Shown here: positions 7,776 through 12,894 of the stretch, one piece after another | Position numbering within the stretch: position 1 is the first letter of the stretch | How the letters are laid out: each line of letters starts with the position of its first letter | NCBI GenBank assembly: GCA_900551145.1 | Contig: URUQ01000018.1 | Location: forward strand, 1 to 14,814 | Source of the DNA: an uncultured Eubacteriales bacterium | GTDB taxonomy: Bacteria > Bacillota > Clostridia > Christensenellales > CAG-917 | DNA: 14,814 bases | Direction of reading: 5' to 3' | Notes under the pieces: model-generated | Databases searched by the model: none | What the model was told of the DNA's origin: nothing | The model's input: only the letters and a program-made list of their open reading frames with translations | Program-made: the position numbers and the translations under genes

Positions 7776-8636
7776 ATGTTCGGATACGTCATACCCGATA
7801 AACAGAATATGTATATCAAGGATTTCAACGTATTCCAAGCGTTTTATTGCGGGCTTTGCAAGACGCTCGGCAAGACCGGCTCGCAAATCACGAGACTTTG
7901 CACCAACTATGACGTCACTTTTTACAGCGTGCTTTTGCACTCGCTCACGGACACCAAAGTGCAGTTCGAGCGCAAACTTTGCGCCTACAACGGCAAGAAA
8001 AAGGTGGTCGTAAGCGCGGACGAGTTGTCAAGGAAGATGGCGGATTTGTCCGTTATGCTCGTCTATTACAATGCCGAAGACGACGTGACCGACGGCAAAA
8101 AATCGCGAATTCTTATCAAGTGGAGGCTTGCACTCCGCAAGGCAAAAGCGTCAAAACGCTTGCCCGAAATAGATAAGATGATGAAAAACAGTTTTGCATC
8201 GCTCAACGTTTTGGAAAAAGCCAAGTGCGACAGCATAGACAGGGTGGCGGATTGCTTTGCGTCGCTTATGCGCGACATAACGCGCGCCCTTATCAAAACG
8301 GACGACGTCATCGACACGTTCACCTACAATCTCGGTAGGCTCGTATATTTGCTCGATGCCGTTGACGACGTCGAAAAAGACACCAAAAAGAAGAGGTACA
8401 ATCCTCTGTTGCTCAATTACGGTGAGTGCACCGATAAGGCGGATTATCTTGCGAAAAACGCCGATGAACTGTCGTTTTTGCTCAATTCCACTTACAACAA
8501 GATGGTTGCAAGCTACAACGATATGGATATTAAACTCTACGAGGGCGTACTGTCCAACACCGTATATCTGGGCTTGAAGATGCAAATAGAGCATTTGCTC
8601 AAAGGAGAAGATAAATGCCGACTAACCCGTTTGTAA
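7776..8636 (+). CDS. DUF5685-family protein
   Basis: I recognise this 286-aa protein as DUF5685, a family of unknown function common in Clostridia. The start is characteristic (MFGYVIPDK...), followed by a cysteine pair FYCGLCKTLG (C25, C28) and C42. Two acidic motifs stand out: AEDDVTDG (100-107) and LLDAVDDVEKDTKKKRYNP (D194, D197, D198, D202). No signal peptide or membrane segment is seen, so it is probably cytoplasmic or membrane-peripheral. GAGG (7764-7767) is 8 nt before the ATG. Its 3' end overlaps the J-like gene by 22 nt, so the two are co-transcribed and likely act together. The spacing of the acidic motifs recalls prenyl/phytoene synthase-like folds, which is only a hypothesis. Confidence 0.8.
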   Translation: MFGYVIPDKQNMYIKDFNVFQAFYCGLCKTLGKTGSQITRLCTNYDVTFYSVLLHSLTDTKVQFERKLCAYNGKKKVVVSADELSRKMADLSVMLVYYNAEDDVTDGKKSRILIKWRLALRKAKASKRLPEIDKMMKNSFASLNVLEKAKCDSIDRVADCFASLMRDITRALIKTDDVIDTFTYNLGRLVYLLDAVDDVEKDTKKKRYNPLLLNYGECTDKADYLAKNADELSFLLNSTYNKMVASYNDMDIKLYEGVLSNTVYLGLKMQIEHLLKGEDKCRLTRL

Positions 8637-9259
8637 TTCTCGGTATAGACCAAAACGCGTCGCAAAGCGAAATTCTCGAAGCGTACAGAACCAAGCGTGC
8701 ACAATATCAAGAGCACGTCTTTGACGAAGGAGAAGCGGGCGCGCAAGCGGCTCGTATGCTCGAACAGCTCGACAACGCCTACCAACAGGCGATGGAATCC
8801 GCACAAGAGGCGTCCACCGTCACGGGCGAGGGCGAGTCCGCTTTCGAGGCGGTCAAGCAAGCCATTCGCAACAAGGACGTGGAGACCGCTCAACGTGAAC
8901 TTGACAAAATGTCCACCCGCGGTGCGGAGTGGCACTATTATCAGTCCATCGTCTTTTACGAGAAAAACTGGCTCAACGACAGCAAAAAACAGTTGGAACT
9001 TGCCATTGAAATGGACTCTTCCAATCCCAAGTATTCTCGTGCGCTCGAAAACCTCAAAAAGAAGATAGACGGCTCACGCCCCTACGACAAAGAAGGTTCA
9101 AAAGGCGTTTACGGCAAGAACGACACCACTCACACCTCTCGCACCTATTCTCAACGCGACTCCGACGTAGCCGACGGAATGTGTTCGGCTTGTCAAGCGC
9201 TTTGGTGTGCGGATTGTTGTTGCGAGTGTATGGGTGGCGACCTCATCCGATGCTGCTAA
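8615..9259 (+). CDS. J-like/TPR protein with cysteine-cluster tail
   Basis: This 214-aa protein opens NPFVILGIDQNASQSEILEAYR, which matches the start of a J domain (helices I-II). The HPD tripeptide that stimulates DnaK is absent, with YQEHVFDEGE in the loop region, so it is J-like and probably not a classical co-chaperone. Residues ~75-155 form TPR-like helices (DVETAQRELDKM..., WLNDSKKQLELAIEMDSSNPKY). The last 25 residues carry nine cysteines (190, 193, 198, 201-203, 205, 213, 214) and end GGDLIRCC. This could be a metal-binding or lipid-modified membrane-contact tail. GGAG upstream lies inside the DUF5685 gene (22-nt overlap). Partnership with DUF5685 is inferred from the overlap. Confidence 0.8.
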   Translation: MPTNPFVILGIDQNASQSEILEAYRTKRAQYQEHVFDEGEAGAQAARMLEQLDNAYQQAMESAQEASTVTGEGESAFEAVKQAIRNKDVETAQRELDKMSTRGAEWHYYQSIVFYEKNWLNDSKKQLELAIEMDSSNPKYSRALENLKKKIDGSRPYDKEGSKGVYGKNDTTHTSRTYSQRDSDVADGMCSACQALWCADCCCECMGGDLIRCC

Positions 9260-9263
9260 AAAT

Positions 9264-9437
9264 GCGCTAAACGGCGAATAACTGTGTCAGACGGCTTCGT
9301 TCACCCAGTCACGTACGCATAGTACGTTAGGCTGTGTGCCCAAAGCCATCTTCCTTGTTCTTCATCCGGTTATCGCATTTTATCAAGCAACGATAGATGT
9401 TGTTAAAACACGCTATTGAGCGAACAACTGCGTTAGA
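9264..9437. repeat. Degenerate direct repeat pair flanking a hairpin
   Basis: The 28-nt segments 9264-9291 and 9410-9437 agree at 20 of 28 positions, both following CGCTA...GCGAA.AACTG.GT.AGA, 146 nt apart. Each is followed by inverted repeats: the large hairpin at 9293-9347, and TTAGAT/ATCTAA around GCGT/ACGC at 9433-9472. This suggests two diverged copies of one structured unit right after the J-like gene. There is no coding signal here. Confidence 0.5.
9293..9347. other. Long imperfect hairpin (possible structured RNA or terminator)
   Basis: Paired segments nest in order: GGCTT/AAGCC (9293-9297, 9343-9347), CAC/GTG, CAG/CTG, and the apical ACGTAC/GTACGT (9311-9316, 9322-9327) around the loop GCATA. 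That gives 17 pairs with internal loops between them. It starts 34 nt after the J-like gene stop. No T-tract follows, so a simple intrinsic terminator is unlikely. No known RNA family is recognised. Confidence 0.5.
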
Positions 9438-9479
9438 TACATTTGCAATACATTGCGTCATAACGCATCTAAATAGATA

Positions 9480-9508
9480 CCCCCCTCTTTCCGGACACGC
9501 CGGCATTT
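9480..9508. repeat. Dispersed 29-nt repeat, copy B (inverted)
   Basis: This is the exact reverse complement of 83-111. Here it lies inside the gene-free island of 9260-9902, with the pyrimidine-rich strand on the plus strand, and is followed directly by another hairpin cluster. Two exact copies in under 15 kb argue for a repeat family present many times in this genome. Confidence 0.85.
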
Positions 9509-9523
9509 CTCGCCCCACTCGGT

Positions 9524-9625
9524 TAGGGACAATTCCCTACAAGAGCGAGCATCGCTCGTGGGGGAGACAGCGGCGCTCGCATAAAAAAGTATCGTCCCCT
9601 TGTTATATCACTCGTTCGCCAACGA
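9524..9625. repeat. Cluster of short hairpins with an outlying ATATCACT
   Basis: TAGGGA-CAAT-TCCCTA (9524-9539) is followed by GAGCGA-GCA-TCGCTC (9543-9557). A longer-range pairing of GGGAC (9526-9530) with GTCCC (9594-9598) could enclose the second. An ATATCACT at 9605-9612 is followed by TCGTT-CGCC-AACGA (9612-9625), the same linker-plus-hairpin layout as the array at 9752-9899. Positions 9626-9750 hold only weaker inverted repeats (GCCAACG/CGTTGGC, GCCG/CGGC). No gene is supported here. Confidence 0.55.
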
Positions 9626-9751
9626 AAAGAACAACACTCGTTGGCTCACTTGTACTAATCGTCAAGCTCGGCACTTATCCGCTCGCCGCCGTTGCGGCTC
9701 GAACTCCGAATAAGCACATACCGTTAATAAGTACACCTTGAACGAGTAACG

Positions 9752-9899
9752 TTAGGCGCAATAGAAAATTGCGCTAATGGAATATTCCACAATTCGCACA
9801 AAGTGCGAATATCACTTTTAGCCAAAGGCTAAAAATATCACTGCACCATAGGTGCAATATCACTTGCGTAAAGCGCAAATATCACTGCGACAAGGTCGC
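9752..9899. repeat. Hairpin array with invariant ATATCACT linkers
   Basis: Successive perfect or near-perfect hairpins follow one another: TTAG(G)CGCAAT/ATTGCGCTAA (9752-9777), the palindrome TGGAATATTCCA (9778-9789), ATTCGCAC-AAA-GTGCGAAT (9792-9810), TTTTAGCC-AAA-GGCTAAAA (9816-9834), TGCACC-ATA-GGTGCA (9842-9856), TTGCG-TAAAG-CGCAA (9864-9878) and GCGAC-AAG-GTCGC (9887-9899). The linker ATATCACT recurs exactly at 9809, 9835, 9857 and 9879, giving unit steps of 26, 22 and 22 nt. Stem sequences share nothing with each other, yet each is self-complementary. This is the reverse of a CRISPR, where repeats are constant and spacers unstructured. The array ends 3 nt before the ATG at 9903. Confidence 0.85.
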
Positions 9900-9902
9900 T
9901 CA

Positions 9903-10697
9903 ATGAAGCACAAAATTTCCAGACAAGAAACCATATATGCCGTTGCACTCGCAGGCATCAGCGCTGCGGTGGCTTTGCTTATGGTTTGGCTCGGCGTCGT
10001 CGTACGTTTTAGCACGGTGGCGTTTTTTATTGCCGCAAGCATTGCGGTGATGGTTCCCGCCTCTCAGAAGTATTACTTTTCGTCGGTATTTGCGTATCTC
10101 GTGTCGGCGGGGCTTTCTTTTTTGGTGGCGGGGGACGTTTTTTCGGTGATGGGTTACGTCGTGTATTTCGGACCTATGGCAATAATCACCGCCACATTCT
10201 TCAATTACAAGGACAAAGTGAAGTGGTGGATTGCCTTGATTGTCAAAATGATATACATCAACGGCGCACTCGCAATACTCTATTTTTTGTGCAACAACAT
10301 AGTGATTGACGAGTCTATAATCGACAAGGTGCAGTATTGGATGATTGCGCTTTTCGGAACGATTATTCTCGTTGCCGTCGATTATCTGTTGCAATTCATA
10401 TACAAGCGCGCCGGCATATTGCTTTCGCGCGTCTTGCGCAAAAAAGGCGCAAAAACGAGTGATGCCGACGTATACGAAAATGACGAAGAAGACGCCCCGA
10501 CGGGCAAAAGTCCGTTTGAAGAATGGGGTGATTTCTCCTCGACGGGCGATAATTTTGACGATGACAAAGGTGATGATTGCGACGATAAAAACGGCAATGA
10601 CATTGACGACAATACCGACGACTATTCCGACGATACGAATGTTGATACCAACGATAAAAACGACGAAAATTCGGACGGAAACAACGACGAGAATTAG
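9903..10697 (+). CDS. Multi-spanning membrane protein with Asp/Asn-rich C-terminal tail
   Basis: This 264-aa protein has about six hydrophobic segments (residues ~13-34, 39-53, 57-76, 81-99, 108-130, 146-166), then a basic stretch (KRAGILLSRVLRKKGAK). A cytoplasmic-looking tail from ~190 to the end is built almost only of D, N, E, K, S and T. The helix pattern is loosely like ECF-transporter S components or other small Clostridia membrane proteins, but no binding motif supports a substrate. ATG 9903 is chosen because an in-frame GTG at 9852 would translate the hairpin array. The only SD-like bases (AAGG, 9892-9895) lie in the loop and stem of the last array hairpin, 7 nt from the ATG. The function is not recognised. 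Confidence 0.75.
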   Translation: MKHKISRQETIYAVALAGISAAVALLMVWLGVVVRFSTVAFFIAASIAVMVPASQKYYFSSVFAYLVSAGLSFLVAGDVFSVMGYVVYFGPMAIITATFFNYKDKVKWWIALIVKMIYINGALAILYFLCNNIVIDESIIDKVQYWMIALFGTIILVAVDYLLQFIYKRAGILLSRVLRKKGAKTSDADVYENDEEDAPTGKSPFEEWGDFSSTGDNFDDDKGDDCDDKNGNDIDDNTDDYSDDTNVDTNDKNDENSDGNNDEN

Positions 10698-10747
10698 TCG
10701 TTATCGGCGGTAACGGCTTTCGTAATTAAACTAAATTTTTCAAGATA

Positions 10748-10785
10748 ATGCAACGAGCGCGCCGATATCGGCGCGCTCGTTGCAT
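10748..10785. terminator. Perfect 38-bp palindrome between convergent genes
   Basis: Two 19-nt arms meet without a spacer around GATATC and are GC-rich (GAGCGCGCC). It lies 51 nt after the membrane-protein stop and downstream of the minus-strand arsR-like gene, where a bidirectional terminator would be expected. There is no T-tract on either side, so a protein-binding site or rho-independent terminator of unusual type are both possible. It shares the 11-nt core CGATATCGGCG with 11618-11628. Confidence 0.6.
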
Positions 10786-10821
10786 AAAGGAAGGAACTGT
10801 ACAAAAAAGGGGATTAACAAA

Positions 10822-10843
10822 GCATTTTGTTGGGATAAAATGC
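10822..10843 (-). terminator. Possible terminator of the arsR-like gene
   Basis: On the minus strand GCATTTT and AAAATGC (7 bp) close an 8-nt loop and are followed by TTTGTTAAT. It lies about 57 nt beyond the arsR-like stop codon. The stem is short and AT-rich, so the call is tentative. Confidence 0.35.
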
Positions 10844-10899
10844 GAGTTTTGCAATTTAAAGGCAGATTGTGCCGCCACTCTTTTGATAGAATACGGCGG

Positions 10900-11232
10900 T
10901 TATAAATCCAAGAAGTCAACGCCTGCAAGAAGCACGTTTTCTATCTTTTTGTTTTTGAGCGAGTAATAGATTATTTTTCCGTCGCGGCGTTGTTTTACGA
11001 TGTCGGCGGCGCGAAGCAGACGCAATTGGTGAGAGCAAGTTGTTTGGTTTATGCTCAATATTCGCGACAAATCGCTTACGCACATTTCGCTTATGCAAAG
11101 GGCGCAAATTATCTTTGCACGGGTTGCGTCACTGCACGCCGAGAAAAATTCCGCAAGCGAGTGGAGCGTTGCGTTGCGGGGGATATAGTCTATTACGGTT
11201 TGTTCCGTTTCATAATCTATCATGTTGTCCAT
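10900..11232 (-). CDS. ArsR/SmtB-family transcriptional regulator
   Basis: A 110-aa winged helix-turn-helix protein, the only minus-strand gene in the window. The family core is clear: FFSACSDATRAKIICAL, then ISEMCVSDLSRIL, the recognition helix NQTTCSHQLRLLRAADIV, and the wing QRRDGKIIYYSL. Only one cysteine stands where ArsR has CxC (ELCVCDL), and the last helix lacks the Asp/His set of SmtB-type zinc sites, so its ligand is unclear. It probably represses itself and/or the divergent 62-aa membrane protein starting at 11324, across a 91-nt gap. No SD precedes the ATG at 11232. An alternative in-frame ATG is at 11223. Confidence 0.9.
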   Translation of the reverse strand: MDNMIDYETEQTVIDYIPRNATLHSLAEFFSACSDATRAKIICALCISEMCVSDLSRILSINQTTCSHQLRLLRAADIVKQRRDGKIIYYSLKNKKIENVLLAGVDFLDL

Positions 11233-11238
11233 ATCGCA

Positions 11239-11244
11239 AGTATA
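11239..11244 (-). promoter_or_regulatory. Candidate -10 element of the arsR-like gene
   Basis: TATACT on the minus strand ends 6 nt before the ATG at 11232. Initiation would then fall at the start codon, giving a leaderless mRNA, which is consistent with the missing SD. No good -35 is visible, so support is limited. Confidence 0.3.
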
Positions 11245-11323
11245 AAACGATTATGAAGGAAAAAAACGAGTAACTTTGGCGTATCGTGGCGCATATTGTG
11301 GTAAAAAGTCAAAGAGGTGCAAT

Positions 11324-11512
11324 ATGTTTGGCGACAATTGGTTCTTGTTTTTGCTTATCGTAATGATAGTATTCATATCCGACGGCGATTTATCGCAGAG
11401 GGAAATATGCGTTATGCTTGCGATACTTGCCGCGCTTGCGCTCACCGACTCTTCATCCACTACCACAACGTCTTCGACGGATACGAATTGTTTCTGTAAC
11501 AAAACGATATAA
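11324..11512 (+). CDS. Small membrane protein, 62 aa
   Basis: The protein begins MFGDNWFLFLLIVMIVFI, one hydrophobic helix (~6-18), then a short acidic/basic turn (SDGDLSQRE). A second helix follows (ICVMLAILAALAL, ~28-40), and the tail is Ser/Thr-rich, ending TNCFCNKTI. GAGG (11314-11317) is 6 nt before the ATG, which supports real translation. It is divergent from the ArsR-type regulator and is its nearest candidate target. Short hydrophobic proteins starting MFG are common in Clostridia. No function is recognised; a membrane stress peptide or modulator of a transporter are both possible. Confidence 0.65.
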   Translation: MFGDNWFLFLLIVMIVFISDGDLSQREICVMLAILAALALTDSSSTTTTSSTDTNCFCNKTI

Positions 11513-11513
11513 A

Positions 11514-11533
11514 GTAAAAAGCGAAATTTTTAC
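11514..11533 (+). terminator. Weak terminator-like hairpin
   Basis: GTAAAAA and TTTTTAC (7 bp) around GCGAAA begin 2 nt after the stop of the 62-aa gene. The stem is almost all A/T. It resembles a minimal terminator with the U-run inside the stem, so confidence is low. Confidence 0.35.
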
Positions 11534-11611
11534 GTGGCGTGAGTGCGATTAGACCGCTATGAGAATATTCGATAAAGCAAAGCACAATCGCTTAGAAAGC
11601 AGAACAATAAA

Positions 11612-11631
11612 AAGCGTCGATATCGGCGTTT
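11612..11631. terminator. Inverted repeat sharing a core with the 38-bp palindrome
   Basis: Ten pairs without a loop (two of them G-U in RNA) centre on GATATC, followed by TGGCATTGATTTTA. It repeats the 11-nt core CGATATCGGCG of 10763-10773. It sits between the 62-aa gene and the promoter of the PI-PLC-like gene, so it could be a terminator or a binding site. Confidence 0.4.
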
Positions 11632-11635
11632 GGCA

Positions 11636-11664
11636 TTGATTTTATCTCGTATAACTGCTAAAAT
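11636..11664 (+). promoter_or_regulatory. Sigma-A-type promoter of the PI-PLC-like gene
   Basis: TTGATT (11636-11641) and TAAAAT (11659-11664) are separated by exactly 17 nt. They lie 28 nt upstream of the ATG at 11693, leaving room for the GAGGTGG ribosome binding site (11682-11688). Confidence 0.5.
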
Positions 11665-11692
11665 ATCCTTATATTGGCACTGAGGTGGTTAT

Positions 11693-12727
11693 ATGAGCAA
11701 AAAAGCGAAAATCGCAGTTATCACTATCGTGAGCATAGTCATTGCGATAGTCGTGGTGGCAGGCGCAATGGCAGGCTCTGCGCAAAGAGCAATCGACAAC
11801 GGCACGCGCACGACGTTTTTGTCAAATTGGATGAGTTTTGCAAAGGACGAGACGCTTTTGACTCAAACGGTAATCCCCGGAGCGCACGACTCGGGCACTG
11901 TGGGTATGATGTGGGCTGCCGAGACGCAAGACAAGAGCATAGGCGATATGCTTGCGTGCGGTGCAAGATATTTCGATATTAGGGTAAAAAAAGACGGAGA
12001 TAAGCTCGTCATATTCCACGGCCCTATAAAAGGCGTTGAATTTGCGCCTATTGTGGACGATATCGTTGCATTTTTGAGCGCAAATCCGAGCGAGGTTTTG
12101 CTTCTCGATTTTCAACACTTCGAGGGTGAAGGCATTATGGAAGCGGTGGACGCGATTCTTTGCGACAAACTCGGTGAAAGAATAATAAAAAACGACACGG
12201 AAAACGACGATTTGACTTTTGTCAAGTCCTTGACGCTGGGGAGCGCGAGGGGCAAAGCACTCGTGTTTTGGGGCAACTACTTCAATCAAAAATCGACTTG
12301 CGCGTATGCAAGCGAGCGCAACTATTTGTTTGGGCGCAACAATGACGGCGGTTCGAGAGAGGGAAGCGTCCTTCAATCCTATTACGCACGCAATCTCAAT
12401 ACCAAATCTTCATCAAAATATATATCCGAGGCTATCCCCGAATACGTAAAGAAATATAAGGCAAGCAACGGCGGATTTTTCGTTATGCAATGTCAACTCA
12501 CCGACCCGATTTTTATCGTAGGGCCGAAGTTTTTGGAAGGCACGCACAATAAAAACGCGTCGAATTTTGTCAAAAATCTTGCAAACGAAGATTATTTCGA
12601 TTGTGTCAATATAATTATGCGCGACTACCTCGGTGCGAATAAGTGCAAGGAGATAATTGCTCTCAACCTTGCAAAAGGCAATATCAAGGAAGAAAATATC
12701 GCAATTTTCACGCAAGAAACGGCATAA
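11693..12727 (+). CDS. Membrane-anchored PI-PLC X-domain protein
   Basis: This 344-aa protein has an N-terminal anchor or uncleaved signal (KIAVITIVSIVIAIVVVAGA, residues 6-25), placing the rest outside the membrane. The X-box follows: VIPGAHDSGT with H65-D66, RYFDIRV (R92-V98), and VIFHG with H109. H65 and H109 match the two catalytic histidines of bacterial phosphatidylinositol-specific phospholipase C, and R97 matches the arginine in its FDIR motif. A late VNIIMRDYLG fits the end of the barrel. Such enzymes cleave phosphatidylinositol or its glycans to a cyclic inositol phosphate. Relatives may have other phosphodiesterase substrates, so the substrate is unproven. GAGGTGG gives a strong SD. 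It is apparently monocistronic, between an intergenic hairpin and uvrC. Confidence 0.85.
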   Translation: MSKKAKIAVITIVSIVIAIVVVAGAMAGSAQRAIDNGTRTTFLSNWMSFAKDETLLTQTVIPGAHDSGTVGMMWAAETQDKSIGDMLACGARYFDIRVKKDGDKLVIFHGPIKGVEFAPIVDDIVAFLSANPSEVLLLDFQHFEGEGIMEAVDAILCDKLGERIIKNDTENDDLTFVKSLTLGSARGKALVFWGNYFNQKSTCAYASERNYLFGRNNDGGSREGSVLQSYYARNLNTKSSSKYISEAIPEYVKKYKASNGGFFVMQCQLTDPIFIVGPKFLEGTHNKNASNFVKNLANEDYFDCVNIIMRDYLGANKCKEIIALNLAKGNIKEENIAIFTQETA

Positions 12728-12778
12728 TAACCGCTTGAAAATCGTGTAAAAAAACTGCAAAAAACGTAAAAATAAGTA

Positions 12779-12784
12779 TATAAT
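12779..12784 (+). promoter_or_regulatory. Candidate -10 element of uvrC
   Basis: A perfect TATAAT lies 110 nt before the uvrC ATG in A-rich DNA. No matching -35 is visible at 16-18 nt (TGCAAA at best). A 6-nt inverted repeat, CTTATC/GATAAG (12785-12790, 12811-12816), begins just downstream and could be an operator. Confidence 0.35.
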
Positions 12785-12830
12785 CTTATCAATAATACGA
12801 AACCAAAAACGATAAGCATAAATCGCTAAA

Positions 12831-12885
12831 GCACGAAAATAACAAAATTTTTGCACGAAAGTAGCACTAATATAGCACAAATATT
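12831..12885 (+). repeat. 11-nt phased GCAC repeat in the uvrC leader
   Basis: GCAC recurs at 12831, 12853, 12864 and 12875, that is at steps of 22, 11 and 11 nt. The units read GCACGAAAATA, (one unmatched 11-mer), GCACGAAAGTA, GCACTAATATA and GCACAAATATT. The repeat ends 9 nt before the uvrC ATG, where an SD should be. The 11-nt period is close to one DNA helical turn. Confidence 0.6.
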
Positions 12886-12894
12886 TACAAAAAA

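Noticed and set aside
9397..9741. 114-aa open frame across the repeat island
   Set aside because: It runs through inverted repeats and the 29-nt dispersed repeat; composition is not protein-like and there is no SD. The minus-strand 63-aa frame at 9327-9518 is rejected for the same reason.
9752..9899. CRISPR array
   Set aside because: The constant part is only 8 nt, the variable parts are short and self-complementary, unit lengths vary, and no cas gene is nearby.
9852..9902. N-terminal extension of the membrane protein from GTG 9852
   Set aside because: It would translate the hairpin array units as protein; the hydrophobic protein begins sensibly at ATG 9903.
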